64,000 nt of DNA from Candidatus Melainabacteria bacterium (GTDB taxonomy: Bacteria; Cyanobacteriota; Vampirovibrionia; Obscuribacterales; Obscuribacteraceae): NCBI GenBank assembly GCA_003242885.1, contig QKMZ01000002.1:186001-250000 (forward strand), read 5' to 3'. Positions 34,050 to 42,303 of this stretch are shown piece by piece. Both the position numbers and the translations under genes were made by a program. Below the pieces are notes generated by a model. The model searched no databases. It was not told the origin of the DNA and saw nothing but the letters and a program-made list of their open reading frames with translations. Each line of letters starts with the position of its first letter. Position 1 is the stretch's first letter.

Positions 34050-34742
34050 ATGAACACCCTTCAAGAAAAACTGGCAAAGATTCTCTCTATAAAGGATGAG
34101 CGTGCGTGCGCTGAGACTTTCGAATCGTTCTGCCAGGAGCATGCAGATGTTCTGCCGATGCCCGGCGAAAACAGCATGTTCGACAAAGCCATGTGGGCTG
34201 CCTCTAAGCACACAACTTTGTCCAAGAAGGACGAAGCGATTCTCAAGCGTGTCACCGGAAGAATGATTCAAGAGTCTGTTGTTAAGCCGGTCGTGGCTAA
34301 GGCAGAGTCTGCAGTGCTCATGCTCAAGGACCTTGTCGGCAGTACGAAAGAAAGTGCAATTGGTGCATGGCAAGATATGCTCGACGCTATGCAATGGCAA
34401 CAAATGGTCCCGGCTGGCGCGCTGCGGGGGGTGGGAACCCAATTGGTTTCTCTGGGTACTTTCCAAAAACAGATTGATGATGCGACTGTGCAAGTCAATC
34501 TCGGATGGTTGGTAGACAAAGACCAGTTGCGCGTTCTCTTGCAAGCAAAAGATAAAGAAGAAAATGCCCTTGCCGATGTTGAAGTTAGAGTTACAGAGAT
34601 GGAACGTGGCGTCGTTTTCTCTCGCAAAACCAACGAAGACGGCTCTGTTGTTGCACCCAGCGTGCAATGCGGTCCTGGTCAATATCAGATCCAAGTGATC
34701 TGGCTTGATAAGGTCGTTGAGACTCCGTTCTTTAGAATTTAG
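34050..34742 (+). CDS. Hypothetical partner of the sigma factor
   Basis: A 230-residue soluble protein. Residues 1 to about 130 look helical (LQEKLAKILSIKDERACAETF and onward, with a segment like KPVVAKAESAVLMLKDLVG). Residues 140-230 form a beta-rich module (VRVTEMERGVVFSRKTNEDG, then GPGQYQIQVIW) resembling an immunoglobulin-like or carboxypeptidase-regulatory fold. No family is recognised. The ATG at 34050 has AGGAG six bases upstream, the A and G of which fall in the sigma-factor stop codon, so the two are coupled. A terminator follows. It may regulate the sigma factor or be its main target; both are inference. Confidence 0.65.
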   Translation: MNTLQEKLAKILSIKDERACAETFESFCQEHADVLPMPGENSMFDKAMWAASKHTTLSKKDEAILKRVTGRMIQESVVKPVVAKAESAVLMLKDLVGSTKESAIGAWQDMLDAMQWQQMVPAGALRGVGTQLVSLGTFQKQIDDATVQVNLGWLVDKDQLRVLLQAKDKEENALADVEVRVTEMERGVVFSRKTNEDGSVVAPSVQCGPGQYQIQVIWLDKVVETPFFRI

Positions 34743-34803
34743 AAGTCAAATCTAAATCTAGATTCTCAGTCGCATCTACCTCGGCAGCAGATGAGACTAG
34801 ATA

Positions 34804-34840
34804 CAAAGTCCCCGGATAAAACCGGGGACTTTGCCTTTTG
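34804..34840 (+). terminator. Intrinsic terminator of the sigma-factor operon
   Basis: A 12-bp perfect stem (34804-34815 with 34822-34833) around a six-base loop ATAAAA, followed by CCTTTTG. It lies about 60 bases after the stop codon. Confidence 0.85.
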
Positions 34841-34956
34841 TAGCTTCCTTACCATAGTGTAAACATCAGACACGTATAATCGACCATTTTTGCATTGGTG
34901 GTATGCTTGGCCGCCAAAATGCGCTTGGTGGCCGAATATTAAAGAATTAGTTAGTA

Positions 34957-36534
34957 ATGCAATTGGATGCAAGGGATACACTCGAAAAGGACTCTTTGCC
35001 TGCAGCACGGAAGCATAGAGGACTAACCGGTTTTAATAGATTCGCGACTGCCATCGCGTGCGCCGTATTCATCGCCATAAGCGTGGCTGTCCTAGGAGAC
35101 AGAATTTTTGTTCCATATCTGGAAGATCAAAATTTTCTGGTTTCCAGAGCCTGGAAAGAAGATACTTGGAAAATTGCGCAGATGTCTTATCAGCGCTGGC
35201 AGCGGCCAGGCGGTTGCACAGTCCTTCAATCTGTAGGTATTCCGACGGTTGAGAAAAAGCCAAAGTCGAAAAGAATTCTAGTAGCAGGTGACTCGTTCTG
35301 CGCCGGATATGTACAGGCGAATATCAATGATGCTTGGTGGCGTGCTCTGCATCGGGAGCTGATAAGACGAGGTTACAACGATGTCGATGTAATAGCGCTT
35401 TGCGGGTACTATGGTTCGACTGCTTCAACATTGGAAAAGCTGGAGCGATGGGGGAAGCAGTACAATCCCGATCTAATTCTTTTCGGATATGTTTGTGACG
35501 ATCCAGAAGAATTTGAAGGAAAGCACTACATCGTTCCCTATTTAAGAACATACGAGCCCGATGCGCCAACCAAATTGGTAAGGCGAATTCTTCGCTCCCT
35601 ACTTCCGAATATTGCCGAAATATATATTGGCTGGCAGGACAAACAAGAAAACTCAAGATTGTCCGGAACAGAGCGAGGATTTGATTACAACCAGCGTGAA
35701 CTCGAACTGTTAAAGGGCAAAAATATCAACCAATATCAAAAGACTCTCCAGCACATGAGCGATTTGATGAAACGTTGGAATTTGCCTTGTTATGTGATTA
35801 CGCTTCCTTGTGTGGCTGGTTTTTATCCCGAGTTCGATGTAAGCATTGGCCACCGCGAGTTTGTCCCATACGTGCACAATTACTATAAGGAGCGTTATGA
35901 CACAGTTGCGCCCTACTTTGAAAAGGCCAGGCTTGAATTTGTAAACCTGCTCGAACCATATATTGCGATGCTTAAGGCTGAGCCTAAGTTGAAGAGCGGG
36001 AGTAATTCTGCCCTTTTGAGCGCTACGCCGGCGGATGGTCATCCAGGGGGTTTAGTCACGCACTTTTACGCCTGCCAAGTCGTCGACTTGTTAGAGCGAA
36101 AATGCCCGTCGGTACTGGGGAGAAAGTCGGACGCCGTAGAAAAATTTCCCATAAACATCAATGATTGGATGCCTCCCAATACCAACGTTTATAAGGTGTC
36201 CGACTCAAGCTATATCTTTATGGTGCCACCCTTCGCCGCAAATCAACTCTATATGCCAGTCCGGCAACCGCATGTTCAATTAAATTTTGAAATGCCAGCT
36301 GAGCTCAAAAAAATTCGACTGAACGGACCCGGGCTCAAGAAAAGCACGATCTGGCTGAGTTCTGTAGACCCTAAGGACGGCTATGACAGCAGAGTTCTTC
36401 ACCCGCTAGGCACACTGAAAGGTCATGACGTAACCTGGCAGCTTCCGGACGAAGCGTGGGCTCAAAACGTTAACACGGTAAAGATTTCGGCAGAAGTGAA
36501 TGGTCCAGATCGTCGCGTAGCCGTCTCATTTTAG
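34957..36534 (+). CDS. Membrane-anchored SGNH/GDSL hydrolase-like protein
   Basis: A 525-residue protein. One hydrophobic helix near residues 30-47 (TAIACAVFIAISVAVLG) should anchor it with the rest outside the cytoplasm. RILVAGDSFCAGY near residue 110 is block I of SGNH hydrolases with the serine nucleophile. DGHPGG near residue 360 gives the Asp and His of block V. Residues 400-525 add a beta-sandwich. Relatives are esterases or O-acetyl transferases acting on surface glycans. The start ATG at 34957 lacks a strong ribosome binding site. It is a single gene between terminators and its substrate is unknown. It has the same SGNH type as the fusion protein at 61-63 kb. Confidence 0.75.
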   Translation: MQLDARDTLEKDSLPAARKHRGLTGFNRFATAIACAVFIAISVAVLGDRIFVPYLEDQNFLVSRAWKEDTWKIAQMSYQRWQRPGGCTVLQSVGIPTVEKKPKSKRILVAGDSFCAGYVQANINDAWWRALHRELIRRGYNDVDVIALCGYYGSTASTLEKLERWGKQYNPDLILFGYVCDDPEEFEGKHYIVPYLRTYEPDAPTKLVRRILRSLLPNIAEIYIGWQDKQENSRLSGTERGFDYNQRELELLKGKNINQYQKTLQHMSDLMKRWNLPCYVITLPCVAGFYPEFDVSIGHREFVPYVHNYYKERYDTVAPYFEKARLEFVNLLEPYIAMLKAEPKLKSGSNSALLSATPADGHPGGLVTHFYACQVVDLLERKCPSVLGRKSDAVEKFPININDWMPPNTNVYKVSDSSYIFMVPPFAANQLYMPVRQPHVQLNFEMPAELKKIRLNGPGLKKSTIWLSSVDPKDGYDSRVLHPLGTLKGHDVTWQLPDEAWAQNVNTVKISAEVNGPDRRVAVSF

Positions 36535-36689
36535 GTACTGGCTGCTGTCCTGAATGATTTGTTGTCACATCAGAACACATTTGCCGCCTGTATAGTGACG
36601 GGCAGGCTGCTTTCGGGAATGAGTAGAATGAGAATTACTGAGTCTCACGGAGTCTGGATCCTGGTTGTTACGGTAACTCTGGAGGCAGC

Positions 36690-37952
36690 TTGGACAGAAA
36701 TGTCGCTGAACGCCCCATTGGTGACTGGCTGGTCGAATGGGGACTGATTTCCGAGAAGCAACTGCAAGTTGCCCTTAATGACTCGCGTGCGCATTTGCTT
36801 CCTGTTGGAATGTGCCTCGTTTTGCGCGAACAGGTCGATTCCGAGTTGATTCAGTCGGGGGTCATTGCTCAGTCGTATTTGCGAGACGGCGCTATTTCGG
36901 CTCAAGACGCCACCAATGCCATGGCTCTTGCTAAAAGAAAACATGTCTCAATCGGCGTTGCCTTCAACCTGCTGGCGATTCAGCCCGAGCCTATTCCTCG
37001 CAACCGGCTCGGTGATTTGCTTACTGCCTCCGGCGCCATCTCTACCGGTGAGCTGAAGGTTGTGCTCAACCTGGCAAAAGCAACCGGTTTGCCTCTTGGG
37101 CGCATTCTTCTCAATCATGGCAGTATCACTGAAGACTTGATTCAGCTTGCCCTTGGTCTGCAGCGAAATATTCGCAGTGGTGAAATTGACAGAAATGGCG
37201 CTTTTGAAAAACTCAGCCAGTACGTCGAAGACGGCGCCAGAAATTCTATTTTGGCAGGCATCGGTTTGCATGCCGAAACCTTGACCGGCTGTCTGCTTGT
37301 GAAGTCCGGAGTGATCTCGGAAGGCAACATCAAAGACGCTCTTAGATCCGGCACGAAAGAGGGAGCCAGACTTGGAGAGGTTCTTGTCGGCAAAGGCATG
37401 GTCAAGCAGGACATGATCGAATCGACTTTGGAAGTGCAAAAGCTGATTCGTGCTCACAAATTCACGGTCCCTCAAGGGCTGAGTGTGTTGCGCAATGTCC
37501 ATGCCGCTCAGCGCCGCGAAGAGATAAAGTCTGAATTCGGGAATCACGGACAGCGAAATAAAGCATTGGTGATGTCCTTTTACAGATATTTGAAATTAAC
37601 CCGAGCCCTTCCGGATGTAATTTTGCGTGGCGGCATTAATCATGATCCCGCGACTCAAGAAGCGGTTCAAAGCGAAATGGAAATGACGTGGCAGGAGCTC
37701 AGGGCCGTTTCACCGCTGGCAGAGCCTGTTGTTCCTTCTCTTCCTGAAGATGTTCGCTCGCTTTTGCAGCGCTGCGGATTCATCTCGGATGAGCAGCTGG
37801 TAGTCGCACAGCGAGCCGCTTACACGTATAAGCTGGTTCTTGATCAGGTTCTTTCAATCGAACAATCTTTGATTGAGTTTCACCGACTGAAGATGGAGGA
37901 AGTGCAGCCAAAAGACTGGACGGGCACATTCCCGAATCTGTCGGCAATATAA
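36690..37952 (+). CDS. Protein of tandem MshEN/GspE N-terminal-like repeats
   Basis: A 420-residue protein with no hydrophobic segment and no ATPase motif. It contains at least four copies of a 50-70 residue helical unit like the N-terminal MshEN domain of type II secretion and type IV pilus ATPases. Examples are IGDWLVEWGLISEKQLQVAL, LGDLLTASGAISTGELKVVL, LTGCLLVKSGVISEGNIKDA and LLQRCGFISDEQLVVA. In some relatives the unit binds cyclic-di-GMP. The start is a TTG at 36690, well supported by GGAGG four bases upstream. It stands alone with no pilus or secretion genes nearby. A nucleotide-sensing adaptor is the best guess, and it is only a guess. Confidence 0.65.
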   Translation: MDRNVAERPIGDWLVEWGLISEKQLQVALNDSRAHLLPVGMCLVLREQVDSELIQSGVIAQSYLRDGAISAQDATNAMALAKRKHVSIGVAFNLLAIQPEPIPRNRLGDLLTASGAISTGELKVVLNLAKATGLPLGRILLNHGSITEDLIQLALGLQRNIRSGEIDRNGAFEKLSQYVEDGARNSILAGIGLHAETLTGCLLVKSGVISEGNIKDALRSGTKEGARLGEVLVGKGMVKQDMIESTLEVQKLIRAHKFTVPQGLSVLRNVHAAQRREEIKSEFGNHGQRNKALVMSFYRYLKLTRALPDVILRGGINHDPATQEAVQSEMEMTWQELRAVSPLAEPVVPSLPEDVRSLLQRCGFISDEQLVVAQRAAYTYKLVLDQVLSIEQSLIEFHRLKMEEVQPKDWTGTFPNLSAI

Positions 37953-37964
37953 AGTGCATTAAGA

Positions 37965-37997
37965 AAGGGCGATGCTGTTGCACCGCCCTTCTAGATT
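37965..37997 (+). terminator. Possible terminator after the MshEN-repeat gene
   Basis: An AAGGGCG/CGCCCTT stem (37965-37971 with 37984-37990) with a partly paired loop, followed by a weak T-rich tail. It sits between two convergent genes, where a terminator is expected. Confidence 0.55.
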
Positions 37998-38015
37998 TCT
38001 GTATTGCCGCGCGCC

Positions 38016-39734
38016 TTAAGCGTGACGTCTGTGTTGCCAGCCGTTCAGGTGTGCATGGCGCATGCAGCTTGCATCTTTTGAATGCATTCTTAATAGCTCC
38101 AGTCCGGTGATTTCCACTTCTAATTTGCCGGTTCTATGACATTCGGATTGGAAAGCCAGGATGTTGGAAGCGCTTGTGTGATCGACAAGACCCACAGATG
38201 GAGCGAAGATGAGCTTCAGTTGAGTGCAGTTGGCTGGAATCTTTTCGAGTTCTTTCTGAACATGCAAAGCGTTGAAGCAAACTACTGGTCCGTTGAAGCG
38301 AATCTTGTGCACGCCGTCTTGAGTATCGTGCATGGTGACTGGATTACGGAAGAGTTTCACAAACTCCACCCAAAGCGTTTTTGCAGTCACTGGTCCGTGT
38401 CCATGGTGTCTTTCCAGTGTGCTTGATAAAGAGTAGACCCATGCAATAACCAGTTTTGCAGCCATGCCGTAGATCAAGCCCCAGAGCAAGTCGGTGTAGA
38501 GCGTGACGGCAATAGTTGAAGCGAATAAGAACAATTGTTCTTTGCCCACGGACGCTGCGTAGAACCATTTCTTAGGTTCGCAGAGTTTGTAACCAATGTG
38601 GATGAGAACAGCTGCCAGTGCCGCAAGCGGGATCATATTGATGCATTCGCGTGCAACCAAAAGATAGCAAATCAGGAAGCATGCATTGTAGAAGTTCGCC
38701 CACAATGTTTTTCCTCCGGACAAGATGTTGGTTGTGCTCTTGATTCCGCCCGGAATGATTGTCAGACCGCCTGCCAGACTGGAGCAGATGTTGGACATGC
38801 CCATTGCAAAGAGAGTGCGGTCGGGATTGGACTTTCTGTGAAAGGGGTCAATTCTGTCGACAGCCATGATGGTAGCCAGCGATTCAAAACCATCGATCAA
38901 AGTAAGAGTAAGAACGCAGCCTGCGATCGTCCACCACATGCTGGGCTCACTGAAGAGCCCGACGAAATTTGGCATTACGATTCCGTGCTTGAGCGGGTCA
39001 GCAGGAATATTGATCAAGAATTTGGGATCGATATTCATGACCTGACCGAGTACAGCACCAACAACGACAGCAATCAACTGAGGTGGCACCATGCGCAGTT
39101 TTGTCTTGGCCAAAAGTTTTGGAAAGGAAAACAGAATGAGCAGGCAGACGACGCCGATAAATAGAACTGATGCGTTCGATTGCATTAGATTGGAAGGTGC
39201 TTCAGCCATGAGCCCGAAGAACTCGTGTGCATGACCCTTGTGACCGACCAGCGCCGGGATTTGTTTGGCGATGATCATCAAGCCTATTGAGGCAAGCATT
39301 GCTTCCACGGCGATTACAGGGAACATCGCGCTGAATCTTGCCGCTTTCATTTGGCTAAGAATGAGCTGAACAATTCCTGCCATCGTCATTACGCCTAAGA
39401 CGAGCGTATAACCGTATTCCATGTTGCCTTTGCCGAGCACCATTATGCAAGCCATAACGGCGGGAGCCAGACCGGCGGCCGGTCCGCTTATCGTGCAGTA
39501 GGCGCCGCCCAGCAGGGGAAACACTAGACCAGCAATAATTGCAGAAATTAGTCCACACACAGGCGGCGCGCCCGAGGCGATAGCAATGCCTAACGAAAGA
39601 GGCACCGACACGAGGGATACGATTAATCCCGCGACAAGATCGTGCCTCCAGTGTTTCAGACCCTTAATACCGTTTTCCGGTTTTTCCGTAGACGATGCGG
39701 CCTTGGGTGTGACCCTGGTGACTGTGAGTTCCAT
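38016..39734 (-). CDS. SulP-family anion transporter with STAS domain
   Basis: A 572-residue carrier. Residues 25-430 hold the SulP membrane core: HDLVAGLIVSLVSVPLSLGIA, the SGAPPVCGLISAIIAG loop, and TISGPAAGLAPAV at the anion site. The last 110 residues are a STAS domain (HKIRFNGPVVCFNALHV, VGLVDHTSASNIL). Family members move sulfate, bicarbonate or dicarboxylates; the motifs do not settle which. A histidine-rich end (HAHLNGWQHRRHA) is unusual. The ATG at 39734 is chosen over a TTG at 39749. The upstream region has a palindrome and three 11-bp-spaced TGTGA repeats, which point to control by an OmpR/PhoB-type regulator; one such gene lies 1.4 kb upstream. Confidence 0.9.
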   Translation of the reverse strand: MELTVTRVTPKAASSTEKPENGIKGLKHWRHDLVAGLIVSLVSVPLSLGIAIASGAPPVCGLISAIIAGLVFPLLGGAYCTISGPAAGLAPAVMACIMVLGKGNMEYGYTLVLGVMTMAGIVQLILSQMKAARFSAMFPVIAVEAMLASIGLMIIAKQIPALVGHKGHAHEFFGLMAEAPSNLMQSNASVLFIGVVCLLILFSFPKLLAKTKLRMVPPQLIAVVVGAVLGQVMNIDPKFLINIPADPLKHGIVMPNFVGLFSEPSMWWTIAGCVLTLTLIDGFESLATIMAVDRIDPFHRKSNPDRTLFAMGMSNICSSLAGGLTIIPGGIKSTTNILSGGKTLWANFYNACFLICYLLVARECINMIPLAALAAVLIHIGYKLCEPKKWFYAASVGKEQLFLFASTIAVTLYTDLLWGLIYGMAAKLVIAWVYSLSSTLERHHGHGPVTAKTLWVEFVKLFRNPVTMHDTQDGVHKIRFNGPVVCFNALHVQKELEKIPANCTQLKLIFAPSVGLVDHTSASNILAFQSECHRTGKLEVEITGLELLRMHSKDASCMRHAHLNGWQHRRHA

Positions 39735-39847
39735 ATTTATTGATTCCAACGCAAATTGAGGGAAGCCATCTTGGTAGGATGGCTCTGCACTTCGGTATTC
39801 AGTTCAGGAGGAGCAAGCCACGTACCTGGCTTGTTTCATGGATAATC

Positions 39848-39866
39848 TAACAACAGTATGTTGTTA
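39848..39866. promoter_or_regulatory. Inverted repeat upstream of sulP
   Basis: TAACAAC-AGTAT-GTTGTTA is a perfect 7-bp inverted repeat about 115 bases before the transporter ATG. It lies directly next to the TGTGA direct repeats. It could be an operator. Confidence 0.4.
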
Positions 39867-39869
39867 ACT

Positions 39870-39896
39870 TGTGATCGCCATGTGACGGTTTTGTGA
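39870..39896. promoter_or_regulatory. Three TGTGA direct repeats at exact 11-bp spacing
   Basis: TGTGA begins at 39870, 39881 and 39892. Direct repeats with an 11-bp period are the usual binding pattern of OmpR/PhoB-family regulators, which bind head-to-tail on one DNA face. The site lies 136-162 bases upstream of the leftward sulP ATG and behind the leftward kinase gene. Confidence 0.55.
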
Positions 39897-39941
39897 TCAA
39901 AACAAAATTCTGTCGTGGAATTCCCACTGAGGTCTTCCTGT

Positions 39942-41174
39942 TTAAGCCAGCGGGATGGTGACTTTGAACGTGCTGCCGCGCCCGACTTCGCTGGTTACGC
40001 TGATATTTCCCTTGTGCGATTCCACGACTGCTTTCACGATAGAAAGTCCGAGACCCGCTCCGCCGGCGGCTCTTGCGCGAGCTTTGTCGACGCGGTAGAA
40101 ACGATCGAAGACGTGATCTATGCTTTCAGGGGGAATTCCAATGCCTGTATCGCTTACTTTTATCGCGAGATTTCGACCTTCCGGTTCTGACCAAATAATA
40201 ATGGTTCCGCCCGCATCAGTGTAACGAAGCGCGTTACTTGCAAGGTTTGTCACCATTCTTCTAAGGAATTCCAGATTGCCCATTACCTCTAAATCCGTGA
40301 CGGCGCCCAGCTTAAACTGAATATCGCGCGTTTTTGCCAGGGTCGAGAAATCTTCGCAGACATCTTCGAGCAGCTTTCTCACGCTGACCGGTGCCATCAC
40401 ATAGTGCGAAATGGGATTTTCTACACGGGCAAGAAAGATCAAATCGGAAGCCAATTCGCTCATTCTGGCGCTGGCTTTGGCGATGATATCGGTAAGGTCC
40501 TCTTTGACATTGTTCTCCCGTAAAATCTCCGTTAGAGCCTCCAGGCTGGCTTCTATGATGGCTATGGGGGTGTTCAGTTCGTGCCCGGCATCGGCAACAA
40601 AGCGTCGCGTCAATTGCATAGCTTGTTCGGCGGGCTTCAATGCTAATCCTGAAAATAGATACCCGGCAATGGCGACGAGTGCGCCGAGAAACGGCATAGC
40701 CACAATGGCTGCGTAAATCGCCAGCTCGCTAGCTTGGTCGTTCTGTTTTGTAGAAACCTGCACTTGCAAATAGCCGCACAATTTTCCAGCGGAATTGATC
40801 CTTTCATTTAGCGACCTGACGGTTATTCTGCCCGATTGATCACGCTCTTCCAGTCTGCCTTTAGCCAGCTTTTCGATTCCATCGCTGCCATATTTTTCGA
40901 GCAAATTCTTGTCTTTGTCAAAGACTTGAATACTCGCTGTCACCATGGAGTGGGCTTCGTCAGCGCGTTCTGCCCAGTCTTTCAAAGTAGGGCGACCGTT
41001 CTCAACTTTTATTGACGGACGAATTTCTGAAACAAGATCGGCAAGAAGTGCTTCATTCGATCGAACCAGACTTGCTGAAAACAGAACATAAAACGCGGTC
41101 GCACCGACCGTGTGCAGAACCAGAACCAGACACATAAAGTAAAGCGCGAGCTTTACCCGCATCTGATTAAGCAT
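39942..41174 (-). CDS. Membrane sensor histidine kinase (CusS-like)
   Basis: A 410-residue kinase. Membrane helices near residues 8-32 and 152-175 enclose a periplasmic sensor of about 115 residues. The phospho-acceptor motif is VADAGHELNTPIAIIEA, with Ala-Gly where many kinases have Val-Ser before the histidine. The ATPase domain shows NLASNALRYT, DTGIGIP, FDRFYRVDKARARAAGGAGLGLSIVK. Its ATG at 41174 lies inside the last codons of the regulator gene (8-base overlap), so the pair is coupled. Position next to a PII-like protein, adaptor and metal pump on the same strand suggests it senses periplasmic metal. That substrate is inference. Confidence 0.93.
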   Translation of the reverse strand: MLNQMRVKLALYFMCLVLVLHTVGATAFYVLFSASLVRSNEALLADLVSEIRPSIKVENGRPTLKDWAERADEAHSMVTASIQVFDKDKNLLEKYGSDGIEKLAKGRLEERDQSGRITVRSLNERINSAGKLCGYLQVQVSTKQNDQASELAIYAAIVAMPFLGALVAIAGYLFSGLALKPAEQAMQLTRRFVADAGHELNTPIAIIEASLEALTEILRENNVKEDLTDIIAKASARMSELASDLIFLARVENPISHYVMAPVSVRKLLEDVCEDFSTLAKTRDIQFKLGAVTDLEVMGNLEFLRRMVTNLASNALRYTDAGGTIIIWSEPEGRNLAIKVSDTGIGIPPESIDHVFDRFYRVDKARARAAGGAGLGLSIVKAVVESHKGNISVTSEVGRGSTFKVTIPLA

Positions 41175-41847
41175 CTTCAATTCCTAATTTGTAACCGACG
41201 CCGTGCACGGTAACAATGATGGACGGACCTTCGTCATTGTCGAGCTTCTTGCGCAGTCTTGTGACGTGCCCGCGGACAGTGTCGTGATGGGCATTGGAAT
41301 CCATTTCCCACACGCTGTCCAGAATTTCGTCTGCACTGAAAACTCGTTGAGGATGGCGCAGCAGAAATTCAAGGAGGCGAAACTCTTTCGGCAGCAAATG
41401 CACTTCTTTGCCGTCTTTTAGCACCCTGTGATTTTCGATGTCCAACTCGATGTTGCGAAGCGACAGCTTCGTGTGATGCTCGGATGAAGAACGCCTGAGC
41501 AGCGCCTTGACACGCATTGCCAGCTCTTTGAGCTGGAACGGTTTTGTCAAATAATCATCAGCACCTGATTCGAATCCTTCCGCCTTGTCGTCTAATGATT
41601 GCTTGGCTGTAAGCATGATTATGGCTGCATTGCCGCCGCTTTGTCTGTAGCGTCTGCATACTTCTATGCCCTGCATTTCCGGGAGCATCCAGTCTAAAAC
41701 AACTACGTCAAAACTTGTGCCGGTCATTTGCAAGAGCGCAGATTTGCCGTCGTAGACTTGTTCTACAAGATGATGGTCGCGCTTGAGCCAATCGGCTATA
41801 AGCCTGGAAAGATCCTTTTCGTCTTCAACAACCAGTATGCGAGCCAT
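41167..41847 (-). CDS. OmpR-family response regulator (CusR/CopR-like)
   Basis: A 226-residue regulator. Its receiver has VVEDEKDLSRLI, the phospho-accepting aspartate in VVLDWMLPEM, IMLTAK, and the lysine in LTKPFQLKEL. The winged helix follows (HLLPKEFRLLEFLLRH, the recognition helix VRGHVTRLRKKLD, and wing VHGVGYKLG). It is coupled to the kinase by overlap. It probably controls the neighbouring efflux genes, and the 11-bp repeats upstream of sulP would also suit a protein of this family. It resembles the orphan regulator at 0.7-1.3 kb. Confidence 0.94.
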   Translation of the reverse strand: MARILVVEDEKDLSRLIADWLKRDHHLVEQVYDGKSALLQMTGTSFDVVVLDWMLPEMQGIEVCRRYRQSGGNAAIIMLTAKQSLDDKAEGFESGADDYLTKPFQLKELAMRVKALLRRSSSEHHTKLSLRNIELDIENHRVLKDGKEVHLLPKEFRLLEFLLRHPQRVFSADEILDSVWEMDSNAHHDTVRGHVTRLRKKLDNDEGPSIIVTVHGVGYKLGIEDA

Positions 41848-41875
41848 TCAGCAGCTTATTTCTATAGAACCGATA

Positions 41876-42205
41876 CTATTCTGGCGAGATCTTGAGCGCG
41901 TCTGCGCCACGTTTTCCTGAGGCTATGTCGACTACTTGATCGATATTGGTTACGAAAAGCAGTCCATCGCCGTCCTGGTGCGTGCCGACAGCGTGGAGAA
42001 TGATATTGATCAATTCCTCTACGTGCTCTTCTCTGATGACGATTTCGACTTTCGAGCGTGGCACCAAATACTGTGGATTGGACATGTCGGGCTTGGCGGA
42101 GCCTTGTGACTCGGTTACGGTATAACCACTGATAGGCGCCTTGAAAAGCGCGCGTGCCAATCTGTCGATCATAAACGGCTGGATAATCGCCGTCACGAGC
42201 TTCAT
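41876..42205 (-). CDS. PII-like protein of the metal-efflux-associated group (PII-NG)
   Basis: A 109-residue PII-superfamily protein. MKLVTAIIQPFMIDRLARAL is the first strand and helix of the PII ferredoxin-like fold. YTVTESQG begins a T-loop that differs from GlnB and lacks its uridylylation context. The end, TNIDQVVDIASGKRGADAL, has the C-loop style motif. A group of PII proteins linked to CusA/CzcA pumps is known (PII-NG), and here the gene lies between the adaptor and the two-component pair. The ATG at 42205 has AAGGAG six bases upstream; the frame is open further upstream without comparable support. It may gate pump activity or sense nucleotides or metal; the mechanism is open. Confidence 0.85.
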   Translation of the reverse strand: MKLVTAIIQPFMIDRLARALFKAPISGYTVTESQGSAKPDMSNPQYLVPRSKVEIVIREEHVEELINIILHAVGTHQDGDGLLFVTNIDQVVDIASGKRGADALKISPE

Positions 42206-42303
42206 CGCGGGCTCCTTTTCTTTGTCGCCGTATTTCGTATTTTGAGATGCCGGCTGCAGCCCTGTGTAAGAGCGCGATGCCACTGATGCGTTAAAACCTG
42301 AGC

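Noticed and set aside
36690-37952. Annotating the MshEN-repeat protein as a type II secretion ATPase
   Set aside because: There is no Walker A or B motif and no hydrophobic or zinc-binding segment of GspE/PilB.
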